NCBI RefSeq assembly: GCF_021271205.1
Contig: NZ_JAIWKS010000008.1
Location: 62,001 to 126,000, forward strand
Source of the DNA: Pseudomonas uvaldensis
GTDB taxonomy: Bacteria > Pseudomonadota > Gammaproteobacteria > Pseudomonadales > Pseudomonadaceae
Reading direction: 5' to 3'
DNA: 64,000 nt
Shown here: in pieces, positions 34,599 to 43,737 of the stretch
Layout of the letters: every line of letters starts with the position of its first letter
Numbering within the stretch: position 1 is the stretch's first letter
Program-made: the position numbers and the translations under genes
The notes under the pieces: generated by a model
Told to the model about the DNA's origin: nothing
The model's input: only the letters and a program-made list of their open reading frames with translations
Databases searched by the model: none

Positions 34599-35819
34599 TT
34601 ACTTGCCCTGCCAGCGCTTGAGTACCAGGGTGGCGTTGGTGCCACCGAAGCCGAAGCTGTTGCTCATCACGGTGTCGATCTTGGCGTCTTCACGGGTCTT
34701 GGTCAGGATCGGCAGGTCGGCCACTTCCGGATCCAGCTCGTCGATGTTGGCCGAGCCGGCGATGAAGTTGCCTTCCATCATCAGCATGCAGTAGATCGCT
34801 TCGTGAACACCGGCGGCGCCCAGCGAGTGACCCGACAGGCTCTTGGTGGAGCTGATGGCCGGGGCTTTGTCGCCGAACACTTCACGCACGCCTTTCATTT
34901 CCGCAACGTCACCGACCGGAGTCGAGGTGCCGTGGGTGTTCAGGTAGTCGATGGGGGTATCGACGGTGGACATGGCCATCTGCATGCAACGAATAGCACC
35001 TTCGCCGCTCGGGGCCACCATGTCGTAGCCGTCGGACGTGGCGCCGTAGCCAACGATTTCGGCGTAGATTTTCGCACCGCGGGCCAAGGCGTGTTCCAGT
35101 TCCTCGACCACCACCATGCCACCGCCACCGGCGATGACGAAACCGTCACGGTCGGCATCGTAGGCACGGGAGGCTTTCTCGGGGGTGTCGTTGCGCTTGC
35201 TGGACAGGGCGCCCATGGCATCGAACAGGAACGACTGGCTCCAGTGTTCTTCTTCGCCGCCGCCGGCAAAGACGATGTCCTGCTTGCCCATCTGGATCTG
35301 TTCCATGGCGGTACCGATGCAGTGTGCACTGGTGGCGCAGGCCGAAGCGATGGAGTAGTTCAGGCCCTTGATCTTGAAAGGCGTGGCCAGGCAGGCGGAA
35401 ACGGTGCTGCTCATGGTCCGGGTGACGCGATAAGGGCCGACGCGCTTGACGCCTTTTTCCCGCAGGATGTCCAGCGCTTCCATCTGGTTCAGGGTCGAAG
35501 CACCGCCGGAACCGGCAATCAGGCCGGTGCGCGGGTTGGAAACCTGCTCTTCGGTCAGGCCCGAGTCAGCGATGGCATCCTTCATGGCCAGGTAGGCGTA
35601 AGCCGCTGCATGGCCGACGAAACGGTAGATCTTGCGGTCGATCAGCTCTTCGAGGTTGAGGTCAATGGAGCCGGAAACCTGGCTACGCAGACCCATTTCG
35701 GCGTATTCCGGGTTGAACCGGATGCCCGGGCGACTTGCACGCAGGTTAGCGGAGACGGTCTCTTTGTCATTGCCCAGGCAAGAAACGATGCCCAGACCAG
35801 TGATAACGACGCGGCGCAT
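34599..35819 (-). CDS. fabB: 3-oxoacyl-ACP synthase I
   Basis: Elongates fatty acids and is required for the unsaturated branch; 406 residues. Catalytic Cys161 in SIASACATSAHC, then active-site His residues in NTHGTSTPVGD and KSLSGHSLGAAGVHEA, plus the glycine-rich end NSFGFGGTNATLVLKR. It is 11 bp downstream of fabA in one operon. Confidence 0.97.
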   Translation of the reverse strand: MRRVVITGLGIVSCLGNDKETVSANLRASRPGIRFNPEYAEMGLRSQVSGSIDLNLEELIDRKIYRFVGHAAAYAYLAMKDAIADSGLTEEQVSNPRTGLIAGSGGASTLNQMEALDILREKGVKRVGPYRVTRTMSSTVSACLATPFKIKGLNYSIASACATSAHCIGTAMEQIQMGKQDIVFAGGGEEEHWSQSFLFDAMGALSSKRNDTPEKASRAYDADRDGFVIAGGGGMVVVEELEHALARGAKIYAEIVGYGATSDGYDMVAPSGEGAIRCMQMAMSTVDTPIDYLNTHGTSTPVGDVAEMKGVREVFGDKAPAISSTKSLSGHSLGAAGVHEAIYCMLMMEGNFIAGSANIDELDPEVADLPILTKTREDAKIDTVMSNSFGFGGTNATLVLKRWQGK

Positions 35820-35830
35820 GCGGATAACCC

Positions 35831-36346
35831 TTAGAAGTTGTCAGTGGAGGTGAAAACGCCAACCCGAAGGCCTTCGGCGGTGTAGATCTCGCGACCGTCG
35901 ACAGCCACCGAACCATCGGCGATGGCCATGTTCAGCTTGCCCTTGAGGACGCGTTTGATATGGATGTTATAGGTGATTTTCTTCGCGGTCGGCAGGACCT
36001 GACCGAAGAACTTCACTTCGCCCGAACCCAGGGCGCGACCGCGGCCCGGCAGACCCTGCCAGCCGAGGAAAAAACCGACCAGCTGCCACATGGCATCCAG
36101 GCCCAGGCAGCCCGGCATCACCGGATCGCCTTCGAAATGGCAGGCGAAGAACCACAGGTCCGGAGTGATATCCAGCTCGGCGACCAATTCACCTTTGCCG
36201 TACTTGCCGCCCTCTTCGCTGATATGGGTGATACGGTCCACCATCAGCATGTTCGGGGCGGGCAGTTGCGCGTTACCTGGGCCGAACAGCTCACCGCGAC
36301 TGCAGCGCAGCAGATCTTCCCGGGTAAAGGCGTTTTGTTTGGTCAT
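35831..36346 (-). CDS. fabA: 3-hydroxydecanoyl-ACP dehydratase/isomerase
   Basis: Dehydrates 3-hydroxydecanoyl-ACP and isomerises the product to the cis-3 form, starting unsaturated fatty acid synthesis; 171 residues. The active-site segment FFACHFEGDPVMPGCLGLDA carries the catalytic His, with the Asp in the following helix (LGLDAMWQLVGFF). First gene of fabAB. The 237-bp gap up to the kinase stop holds its promoter; no confident operator was recognised. Confidence 0.97.
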   Translation of the reverse strand: MTKQNAFTREDLLRCSRGELFGPGNAQLPAPNMLMVDRITHISEEGGKYGKGELVAELDITPDLWFFACHFEGDPVMPGCLGLDAMWQLVGFFLGWQGLPGRGRALGSGEVKFFGQVLPTAKKITYNIHIKRVLKGKLNMAIADGSVAVDGREIYTAEGLRVGVFTSTDNF

Positions 36347-36583
36347 GCGAGCTCCTCAATAATCCCATGCGGCAGGGTGGGGCGAATCTTCCCGGCCGAT
36401 CGAAGCGTTCATGCCTCGAATCGGCAGCCTACCCATAGACTATTGCGTTGTAGTGAAAGTCACAGCGCAGAGGCAAATGAATGAACACCTGTGCACTGAA
36501 ATATTAATTCAAGCCCCCAGTCGAGGCTCGTCGGGTGCCTAAGACTGCCGCACTTTCGCTTTCCACGCCAGCCACATGGGTTA

Positions 36584-38485
36584 CTAATGCACCCAACGCT
36601 GCATAATTTGCTGCAGATCAGTTCTTTTGAAGGGTTTTGCAAGGTAATCGTTCATGCCTGCCGTCAGACAGGCTTCGCGGTCGCCTTGTAGCGCGTTGGC
36701 CGTCAACGCGACGATGGGCACCGTGCCGCAGCCCGGCAGCTGGCGTATCTGTCGCGTGGCCTCGTAGCCATCGACCAGGGGTAGCCTGCAGTCCATGAGA
36801 ATCAAGTCGAACATCAGGCTTTCGGCGCTGCGTATGGCCTGGGCGCCGTCGGAAGCGATGCTCACGGTGAAGCCCAGGCTGCGCAACATGGCTTCGATCA
36901 CGGTCTGGTTGACCGGATTGTCCTCCACCAGCAGCACATGACGGCCTTCGCCGTCTCCCTTGTCGCCAGGCAATCGAGGCGCCAGGACCGGTGGGCTCTG
37001 CGTAGACAACGCCAGGGGAATCTCCAGGGTAAACACCGAACCCTGGCCTTCTTCGCTCTGCGCCCGCAGGGTACCGCCCATGCGTTCGGCCAGAGTCCTG
37101 GCAATGGGCAGGCCCAGGCCGGTGCCGCCGTAGCGTCGGGAGATGGAGCTGTCCGCCTGCTGGAAGGCGTCGAACATGCGTTCCAGGCTTTCGGCCGGAA
37201 TGCCAATGCCGCTGTCGCGTACTGCGCAGGTAAACCACAGCAGTTCGTGATCCAGGGCCTGCCACTGGCATTGCACGGTAACGCGACCTTGCTCGGTGAA
37301 CTTCAGCGCGTTGCCGATCAGGTTCACCAGAATCTGCCTGATCCGCGTCGGATCGCCTTGTACCCGCAGGGCATGCATGTCGTCGGGAATCAGCAGGTCC
37401 AGGCCCAGTTTGCGTTGTGCGGCGCTGTGCTGGAAGGACTGCGCACAACTGCTCACCAGTTCCGCCAGGTTGAACGGGATGTGCTCCAGCTCCAGGGCCG
37501 AGCGTTCGATGCGCGAGAAATCGAGGATGTCGTTGATCACCTTCAACAGGTGTTCGGTGGATTCCGAAGCCAGCGCCGTGTACTCGTGCTGCTCCTCGGT
37601 CATCCGGGTGGTTTCCAGCAGTTGCAGCATGCCCAGCACACCGTTCATGGGGGTACGCAGTTCATGGCTCATCATCGCCAGGAACTCGGACTTGGCGCTG
37701 TTGGCCTTTTCCGCTTCTTCGCGGGTCTTGATCAACTGTGCCATGGCCTGGTGCTGTTCCCGGCTGGCTTGCTCCAGCCCGTCGGCCAGGTTGTTGATAT
37801 GCCGCGACAAGGCCCCGAGTTCGGCGTCGTCGACGATGGGCAGGGGCTTGCTGTAGTCGCCCTGCTGGATGGCCTTGACCGCATCGCCGATGTCGCGGAT
37901 CGGCCGGGACAGGTTCGAAGCCAGGCGGCGCGCCACCAGAAAAGTGAAGAGCAAGGCAAACAGCGCCAGGATCGCGGCCTTTAGCAGAATCTCCTGTTGC
38001 CGTTGGCTGAAGGCGTCGCTGGACATGCCGACGACCACCCGGCCCAGGTAATCTTCGCCGGACGTCTCGACGGTCGGATTGTTGCTTTGCAGGAAATCAT
38101 TGTTCAGGGCGATGCGTTGCAGGCGCACCGGCGCCTGGAAGACTTCGATTTGCTGGGAATGGCTGCGGTTCTGCGCCGGCTGTTCGACATACACCAACAC
38201 CCGGTCCGTGGCGTCCTGAACTTCCAGGAAGCGCACGTGGGGCGTGGCCAGGGTGGCGGTGAGCAGACTTTCCAGCACCTCGTTGTTGCCGGAGATTACG
38301 CCGTATTCCGTGGCCGGGGCCAGTTGGTTGGCGATCAGTTGGCCGGTGTGATTGAGTTCCTGGCGCAAGTCCTGGATCCGCACGAAGGTAAAGAAACTGA
38401 TCAACAACACGGTCAGCAGCAATGCCGGGCCGAGGGAGATGAGCTGGGTGCGGGTATTGATATCCCAACGGCGACGCAAGGTCAT
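36584..38485 (-). CDS. Hybrid sensor histidine kinase (PA1611 position)
   Basis: A 633-residue membrane kinase. TM1 about 17-36, a periplasmic domain 37-166 (resembling the short BarA/GacS-type sensor, LIANQLAPATEYGVISGNNE), TM2 about 168-186, HAMP 187-240, and a short coiled coil. HisKA has His274 in FLAMMSHELRTPMNG. HATPase has Asn392 (NLIGNALKFT), DSGIGIP and GTGLGLP. A C-terminal receiver has Asp522, phospho-acceptor Asp565 and Lys617. No HPt domain, so it needs a separate phosphotransfer protein. In P. aeruginosa the kinase next to fabA is PA1611, which interacts with RetS (established); equivalence here is by position. It overlaps the binding-protein gene by 4 bp. Confidence 0.92.
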   Translation of the reverse strand: MTLRRRWDINTRTQLISLGPALLLTVLLISFFTFVRIQDLRQELNHTGQLIANQLAPATEYGVISGNNEVLESLLTATLATPHVRFLEVQDATDRVLVYVEQPAQNRSHSQQIEVFQAPVRLQRIALNNDFLQSNNPTVETSGEDYLGRVVVGMSSDAFSQRQQEILLKAAILALFALLFTFLVARRLASNLSRPIRDIGDAVKAIQQGDYSKPLPIVDDAELGALSRHINNLADGLEQASREQHQAMAQLIKTREEAEKANSAKSEFLAMMSHELRTPMNGVLGMLQLLETTRMTEEQHEYTALASESTEHLLKVINDILDFSRIERSALELEHIPFNLAELVSSCAQSFQHSAAQRKLGLDLLIPDDMHALRVQGDPTRIRQILVNLIGNALKFTEQGRVTVQCQWQALDHELLWFTCAVRDSGIGIPAESLERMFDAFQQADSSISRRYGGTGLGLPIARTLAERMGGTLRAQSEEGQGSVFTLEIPLALSTQSPPVLAPRLPGDKGDGEGRHVLLVEDNPVNQTVIEAMLRSLGFTVSIASDGAQAIRSAESLMFDLILMDCRLPLVDGYEATRQIRQLPGCGTVPIVALTANALQGDREACLTAGMNDYLAKPFKRTDLQQIMQRWVH

Positions 38486-39414
38486 GGACGTTGTTCTCCT
38501 TCGGCCAACTGCGAAGCGACGGATTCGGTATCGATCGGTTCGATCCCCAGGGAACGTGCAACCTGGCGGTTACTCAAGACTTTGAAGCGGGGCGGATACA
38601 AGGTGCGCGGCCAACTGGAGGCGGGACGGTCAAGCAACTCGTCGAGAATCGCCAGCCAGTCTTCCTGGTCGCTGTAGGTACTGACCAGGCTACCGGCCTT
38701 GACGAAGGCCGCGCTTGGCCCGATCAACGCGCGCTGCCTGGCATAGCTGCTGAGCAGCAGGTTCTTCACGGTCTTGGGGTTGTACAGGTCGGGATCATCG
38801 AGGCCCAGCAACACATCGCTCTGGCCCAGCAGGTCCTGCAGGGGGCGGCTGTCATTGGTGTCGTTCCAGCGTTCGGTCACGATCTCCAAGCCCAACGGTG
38901 CCGCGACCTGGCGGATTTCCTTGAGCAGAAACTCACTGTGGCCGTCATACAGCACGCCGACTCTGCGCACCTGCGGGAGCACCGAGCGAATCAGCCGCAA
39001 TTGTCGCCCCACGGGAGGATCGCTCCACAGCAGGCTCAGCTGAGAGGGCGTCGTTTCACCCAGGCGATCCCGCGCTTGCAGGCGGCTGATCCGCAGCACC
39101 AGCGTGGCCGGTCCTTGATGGGCTTGCAGGCGCCAATCGAGGCTGGGTAAATCCAGCAGGACCAATCGGGTTTCAGCGGGCAACTTGTCCGGCGCCGGCA
39201 GGTTTGCCAGCGGAGTGAACCGCACTGTGTCGTCCGGACGCAGGGCTTTCAAGGCCTGGGTGAAGGATTGCACACCGGGGCTGTCCTGGGCGCCCGTGAG
39301 CAGGATCTCGGCGGCCCGGGCCTCGATCACCGCCAACCAGCCGGCGAGCACCAGGCACAGCGCCAGCGGCAGGCGGCCGGAAAATGGCCTGGTGGGAGAT
39401 CGGCCCCGGAACAT
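38482..39414 (-). CDS. Orphan ABC-type substrate-binding protein in the kinase operon
   Basis: A 310-residue exported protein with a signal peptide (about 1-34, ending EARA). The fold resembles ABC substrate-binding proteins of the TrpX/PF04392 type: ILLTGAQDSPGVQSFTQALK, VRRVGVLYDGHSEFLLKEIR, DVLLGLDDPDLYNPKTVKNL, LIGPSAAFVKAGSLVSTYSD. No permease or ATPase is near. It is sandwiched between a TonB-dependent receptor and a kinase with overlapping ends (4 bp with the kinase), so it probably presents a ligand to the kinase's periplasmic domain instead of transporting it (inference). Confidence 0.82.
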   Translation of the reverse strand: MFRGRSPTRPFSGRLPLALCLVLAGWLAVIEARAAEILLTGAQDSPGVQSFTQALKALRPDDTVRFTPLANLPAPDKLPAETRLVLLDLPSLDWRLQAHQGPATLVLRISRLQARDRLGETTPSQLSLLWSDPPVGRQLRLIRSVLPQVRRVGVLYDGHSEFLLKEIRQVAAPLGLEIVTERWNDTNDSRPLQDLLGQSDVLLGLDDPDLYNPKTVKNLLLSSYARQRALIGPSAAFVKAGSLVSTYSDQEDWLAILDELLDRPASSWPRTLYPPRFKVLSNRQVARSLGIEPIDTESVASQLAEGEQRP

Positions 39415-41616
39415 CTAGAAGGACAACTCCGCGCTGAAATAAAGGACGTGTCGGGAGTCGTAGCGGTTATCGACGAATGTGGTGGGCTGATTGTCCAGGC
39501 GTTCTTGCAGGACTCCCGCCAGTTCCAGGTTGGCCTTGCCCAACGGGATGCGGCGGGCGAGGCGGGTGTCGACCCGTTCGAAGCGATAACCGTTGAGGGC
39601 ATCGGCGGCGTAATAGAACACTGAGCTGTTCCAACCCTGGCCCCAGTCCCGCAGCCAGCCGGCAGATCCGCTGTTGCGGGCGGTCAGTTGTTCGTCGAGG
39701 GGGTTGCTGGCCAGCGCATCGACATAGGCATAGGTCAGTCGCAGGCGGTCGGCGTTGGTCAGGCGCCAATCGAGCTGGGTTTCGGCCCCGGAAAATTGCG
39801 ATTCATTGGAGTTGCTGGCGATGTACTGGTTGTTGCGCAGCGGTTCGCTGATCATGCCGGTGATTTCGTCGTGGAACAGCCTTACGTCGACCGACAGGCC
39901 CAAATCCATGAAGTAACCGTTATAGCCCAGTTCCCGGGAACGCATGTGCTCCTGGTCGAGGTTCCCCGGACCACGGGTCTGGACGAAGTATCGGGCGCTG
40001 TTGCGGCCGAAGGCGCCGGGCTGCAGGTTGGTGACTTGGTAACTCCAGTTGACGTTGTTCTCAAACATGTCCGGTGAGCGCACCGCCTCGGAGTAAACCG
40101 CCCGCAGGCCATGGCGTGGCGTGATCAGGTAGTTGACCGCCACTCGCGGCGTCAGCGAACTGCCGGTCAGGCGGGTGTCTTCGAACATGGCGCCGCCCTG
40201 CAGCAGCCAGTGCTCGGTGGCTCGCCACTCGAACTGGCCGAACAGCCGCCAGGTGGTGTCGTCCAGGGTGCCGTTGAAATAGGTCTCGGAGTCGGCCCGG
40301 TCGTAGCGATAATTCGCCCCGGTGACCAGTCGCAGGCTGTCGGACAGGCTCAACGTATCCTGGATTTCCAGGTCGTAGCGCGATTCCCGGGCACTCTGAT
40401 CAATATCGCCGCACAACGTCCGCGATGCACCGTTGCGCCACTGATCGAGCACCTGGTTGGCCAGCGCCTGTTCCTGCGCCGTACCGGGCGGTGCACCGGT
40501 ATTGGTGTAGGTGGGCATGTTGCGCGCCAGTTTCTCGGCGTAGTTGGGGTTGAGCTGCCAGAGATCGGTCAACTGTGGACTGAAGGACACCTCGGCATCA
40601 CAGGCACGCCAGGTTTGCTGGCGATCCCAATGCTGGAACGAGCCTTGTACATAAAGGCTGTGGTCGGGGTCCAGGTCCAGGTTCCAGCGCAGCGAACCGG
40701 CATAATCCTTGGCAATGACGTCGGAGTTATCCCCAGCGGCCGTGATCCCGGCAAATACTGGCTTGTAGGTGTAGGGCCGCTGGTTGGTCCCGTCCTTGGC
40801 GTTCAACTGCCAGTCGATGCTCTGCTGCTCGTCGAGGGTCTGGCTGACCGACAGGTTGAAGCGGTTCAAGCGTCGACTGTCGCGGTAGTCGGCGCCGTTG
40901 CGGTTGCTGTCAAAGCCATCGTCTTCCTGGCCGGACAGCGAGAGCCGCATGTCACCGCCATCCCAGCCGCTGCCCTGGCTGGCGTACCAGTCGCTGATAC
41001 CCCGTTGGCCCCGGGTCATTTTCAGCCGGGTGCCGTGGCTGTCGGCCGGGGCGCGGGTGATGATATTGACCACCGCCATCAGCGCGTTGGCACCGTAGCT
41101 GACGGTGTTGGGGCCGCGGAAGACTTCGATCCGCTCGATGTCTTCCATGGCCACCGGAATGTCGCTCCAGTCCACCGTGGCCAGGCCGGCGCGGTACACC
41201 GAGCGGCCATCGATCAACACCTGCATGCGACGGGCTTCGCTGGCGTTGGTGCCGTGGTAGTTCACGGTGGGCTGGTTGCCGCTCAGGTTGCCGACCATCA
41301 TGCCCGGCACCAGGCGCAACAGTTCGCTGATGTCCCGGGCGCCACTGGCCTTGATCAACTCGCTGTCCAGCACGGTCATACTGCCCGGCACCGCCGCCGG
41401 CGATTGCTTGAGTCGCGTCGCGGTCAAGACTTGAGGCAGGGGCTGGCTGTCGACAAACAAGTCGTCGGCCCATACAGGCGGGCTGATGAGCAGCGCCAAT
41501 AGCAGCGACGAACCTGGGCGAAAGGGGCCAACGGACACGGCATAGCCTTTGGGTAGCAGACGGATGGCAGGCATGTTAACTGAGCTGAGCGACTTTTCCA
41601 GTTGAGTTGATAGCAT
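39415..41616 (-). CDS. TonB-dependent outer-membrane receptor
   Basis: A 733-residue receptor (719 if ATG 41574 is used; neither start has an ideal Shine-Dalgarno). A signal peptide ends PPVWA. The plug domain is typical of BtuB/siderophore receptors: LTATRLKQSPAAVPGSMTVL, MQVLIDGRSVYRAGLATVDW, VFRGPNTVSYGANALMAVVN. The barrel ends with a C-terminal Phe (YFSAELSF), as expected for outer-membrane insertion. It leads the receptor/binding protein/kinase operon; its stop abuts the next gene start. Ligand unknown; no iron-responsive box was recognised. Confidence 0.9.
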   Translation of the reverse strand: MLSTQLEKSLSSVNMPAIRLLPKGYAVSVGPFRPGSSLLLALLISPPVWADDLFVDSQPLPQVLTATRLKQSPAAVPGSMTVLDSELIKASGARDISELLRLVPGMMVGNLSGNQPTVNYHGTNASEARRMQVLIDGRSVYRAGLATVDWSDIPVAMEDIERIEVFRGPNTVSYGANALMAVVNIITRAPADSHGTRLKMTRGQRGISDWYASQGSGWDGGDMRLSLSGQEDDGFDSNRNGADYRDSRRLNRFNLSVSQTLDEQQSIDWQLNAKDGTNQRPYTYKPVFAGITAAGDNSDVIAKDYAGSLRWNLDLDPDHSLYVQGSFQHWDRQQTWRACDAEVSFSPQLTDLWQLNPNYAEKLARNMPTYTNTGAPPGTAQEQALANQVLDQWRNGASRTLCGDIDQSARESRYDLEIQDTLSLSDSLRLVTGANYRYDRADSETYFNGTLDDTTWRLFGQFEWRATEHWLLQGGAMFEDTRLTGSSLTPRVAVNYLITPRHGLRAVYSEAVRSPDMFENNVNWSYQVTNLQPGAFGRNSARYFVQTRGPGNLDQEHMRSRELGYNGYFMDLGLSVDVRLFHDEITGMISEPLRNNQYIASNSNESQFSGAETQLDWRLTNADRLRLTYAYVDALASNPLDEQLTARNSGSAGWLRDWGQGWNSSVFYYAADALNGYRFERVDTRLARRIPLGKANLELAGVLQERLDNQPTTFVDNRYDSRHVLYFSAELSF

Positions 41617-41736
41617 TTTCCTAGCAATTGGTGGTCAGCTTCCTACGACTGCGGGTCATCACAGAGGGCTGGTCGGCTTTCGGCCGCTCCGTATAATGCC
41701 CGGCATCGCCACTTGGTATGGATGAACGGATTGCAT

Positions 41737-42762
41737 ATGACTGAACAGCGCCCGATTGCGGTTCTGGGGGGCGGAAGTTTCGGTACCGCCGTGGCCAATC
41801 TGCTGGCCGAAAACGGCCACGCTGTACGCCAATGGATGCGAGACCCCGAGCAGGCCGAGGCCATTCGGGTCAATCGCGAGAACCCGCGTTACCTCAAGGG
41901 CATCAAGATCCGCCCGGAAGTGGAGCCCGTGACCGACCTGCAGGCGACACTCGACGGCAGTGATCTGTTTTTCGTCGCCTTGCCATCCAGCGCCTTGCGT
42001 TCGGTGCTGGCGCCCCATGCCGAGCGCTTGAGCGGCAAACTGCTGGTCAGCTTGACCAAGGGTATCGAGGCCCAGACGTTCAAGCTGATGAGCGAGATCC
42101 TCGAAGACATCGCGCCCAAGGCGCGGATCGGGGTTATCTCCGGGCCGAACCTGGCGCGGGAAATCGCCGAGCACGCCTTGACCGCCACTGTGGTGGCCAG
42201 CGAAGACGAAGAACTGTGCCAGCGGGTCCAGGCAGCCCTTCACGGTCGCACCTTCCGGGTTTATGCCAGCGCCGACCGTTTCGGTGTGGAGCTGGGCGGG
42301 GCGTTGAAGAACGTCTATGCCATCATCGCCGGCATGGCGGTGGCGCTGGGGATGGGGGAAAACACCAAGAGCATGCTGATCACCCGGGCGCTGGCGGAAA
42401 TGACCCGTTTTGCCGTCAGCCAGGGCGCCAACCCGATGACCTTCCTCGGGCTGGCCGGCGTGGGCGACCTGATCGTGACTTGTTCGTCGCCCAAGAGTCG
42501 TAACTACCAGGTCGGTTTCGCCCTTGGCCAGGGCCTGAGCCTGGACGAGGCCGTCTCCCGGTTGGGAGAAGTGGCCGAAGGGGTCAATACCCTCAAGGTG
42601 CTCAAGGCCAAGTCCCAGGAGACGGGGGTTTACATGCCGCTGGTCGCCGGGTTGCATGCGATCCTGTTCGAAGGGCGCACGCTGGAGCAGGTCATCGAAC
42701 TGTTGATGCGCGGCGAACCGAAGACCGATGTCGATTTCATTTCCACCAGCGGCTTCAACTGA
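41737..42762 (+). CDS. gpsA: Glycerol-3-phosphate dehydrogenase [NAD(P)+]
   Basis: Makes sn-glycerol-3-phosphate from dihydroxyacetone phosphate for phospholipids; 341 residues. NAD site IAVLGGGSFGTAVANLLAEN; substrate-site motifs KGIEAQTFKLMSEIL, GALKNVYAIIAGMAVALGMG and GLAGVGDLIVTC. ATG 41737 gives the N-terminus MTEQRPIAVLGG seen in other pseudomonads. Divergent from the TonB receptor gene. Confidence 0.96.
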   Translation: MTEQRPIAVLGGGSFGTAVANLLAENGHAVRQWMRDPEQAEAIRVNRENPRYLKGIKIRPEVEPVTDLQATLDGSDLFFVALPSSALRSVLAPHAERLSGKLLVSLTKGIEAQTFKLMSEILEDIAPKARIGVISGPNLAREIAEHALTATVVASEDEELCQRVQAALHGRTFRVYASADRFGVELGGALKNVYAIIAGMAVALGMGENTKSMLITRALAEMTRFAVSQGANPMTFLGLAGVGDLIVTCSSPKSRNYQVGFALGQGLSLDEAVSRLGEVAEGVNTLKVLKAKSQETGVYMPLVAGLHAILFEGRTLEQVIELLMRGEPKTDVDFISTSGFN

Positions 42763-42791
42763 GCCTCTGCGATACAGGACAGGAGCGAACC

Positions 42792-43139
42792 ATGAACGAT
42801 CCCAAGGGCGAAGCCCAATACGAGTCCATTCTGTTACGCGTGTTGTGGATGATCATCTACCTGTTGGTCTGGCAGGTGGCGCAATTCATCCTCGGCGCCG
42901 TGGTACTTGTGCAATTGATTTATCGATTGATTTACGGCGCACCCAGCGCCGGCCTGATGAACTTCGGCGACAGCCTGAGTCAGTTCCTGGCTCAGATCGG
43001 TCGATTCGGCACCTTTCACAGTGACCAGAAGCCCTGGCCGTTTGCGGATTGGCCGACCCCGCGTGCGCCGGAAGGGGAAGCGCCGCATGCCGTGGCGCCG
43101 GCTCCGCATCCGGTCCGGGATGAGGAGCCCAAGCTATGA
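42792..43139 (+). CDS. DUF4389 membrane protein
   Basis: A 115-residue protein with one long hydrophobic region (residues 14-45, LRVLWMIIYLLVWQVAQFIL) and a Pro-rich cytoplasmic tail. DUF4389 family, function unknown. CAGGAGCGAACC precedes the ATG. It follows gpsA by 29 bp and overlaps sixA by 4 bp. Confidence 0.85.
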   Translation: MNDPKGEAQYESILLRVLWMIIYLLVWQVAQFILGAVVLVQLIYRLIYGAPSAGLMNFGDSLSQFLAQIGRFGTFHSDQKPWPFADWPTPRAPEGEAPHAVAPAPHPVRDEEPKL

Positions 43140-43588
43140 ACGTATGGGTATTGCGCCATGGTGAGGCCGAGCCTCACGGCTCCCGTCCCGATCCCGAGCG
43201 GGCGCTGACCGCTCACGGTCGCGAAGAAGTGTTGCGCAGCGCCGCCGAGCTGATCGGGCGACCGTTGACCGCGATTTATGCCAGCCCCTACGTGCGTGCC
43301 CAGCAAACCGCGCAACTGGTGCGAGAGGTGCTGGGTTTCGAACCGGAACTGCTCACGGTTGATTGGCTCACCCCGCAAACCCCGCCGCAAACCGTCCTGG
43401 AACACCTCAGGGACCGGGATAATGTGCTGCTGGTCAGTCATAACCCGCTGGTGGGCAGCCTGCTTGGCCTGGCGCAGCACGGTCATCTGCAACAACCTGA
43501 GCAGGTGCACACAGCTGGGTTGGCGGAGTTGGAAGGCGACCTGCCGCTGGCCGGCGCGATGACGCTCAAGGGCATCAAGCACCCCTGA
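43136..43588 (+). CDS. sixA: Phosphohistidine phosphatase SixA
   Basis: A 150-residue histidine phosphatase-superfamily protein that removes phosphate from His on HPt domains or phosphotransferase proteins. RHG motif in VWVLRHGEAEPHG (catalytic His8), ASPYVRAQQTAQLV, and the second His in VLLVSHNPLVGSLLG. It could act on phosphorelays such as that of the nearby hybrid kinase (inference). Co-translated with the DUF4389 gene. Confidence 0.92.
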   Translation: MNVWVLRHGEAEPHGSRPDPERALTAHGREEVLRSAAELIGRPLTAIYASPYVRAQQTAQLVREVLGFEPELLTVDWLTPQTPPQTVLEHLRDRDNVLLVSHNPLVGSLLGLAQHGHLQQPEQVHTAGLAELEGDLPLAGAMTLKGIKHP

Positions 43589-43602
43589 CTGAAAAAACGC
43601 AC

Positions 43603-43694
43603 CTGTGGGAGCAAGGCTTGCCCGCGATGGCATCGACACCCACAGCCCTGATCCACCGCGGCGCCAGCATCGCGGGCAAGCCTTGCTCCTACAG
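43603..43694. repeat. REPIN of the GAGCAAGGCTTGCCCGCG variant
   Basis: Forward REP 43603-43628 and reverse REP 43670-43694 in the sixA/thioesterase gap. One arm ends CTCCTACAG instead of CTCCCACAG. Confidence 0.88.
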
Positions 43695-43737
43695 ATATTG
43701 AATCCTGCGCAAATAACAACATGAAGGAAAGGCAACG

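Noticed and set aside
34440..35834. 464-codon plus-strand frame opposite fabB
   Set aside because: It begins inside a REPIN and runs antisense to fabB with its Cys-His-His motifs intact.
36395..36440. Possible hyphenated palindrome (CCGAT...ATCGG) upstream of fabA as a DesT or FabR operator
   Set aside because: Arms match only with a gap and do not resemble the operator consensus as I know it; too weak to report.
40111..41502. 463-codon plus-strand frame inside the TonB receptor gene
   Set aside because: The minus strand holds a complete receptor with plug and barrel motifs; the plus frame is Val/Gly/Gln-rich noise.
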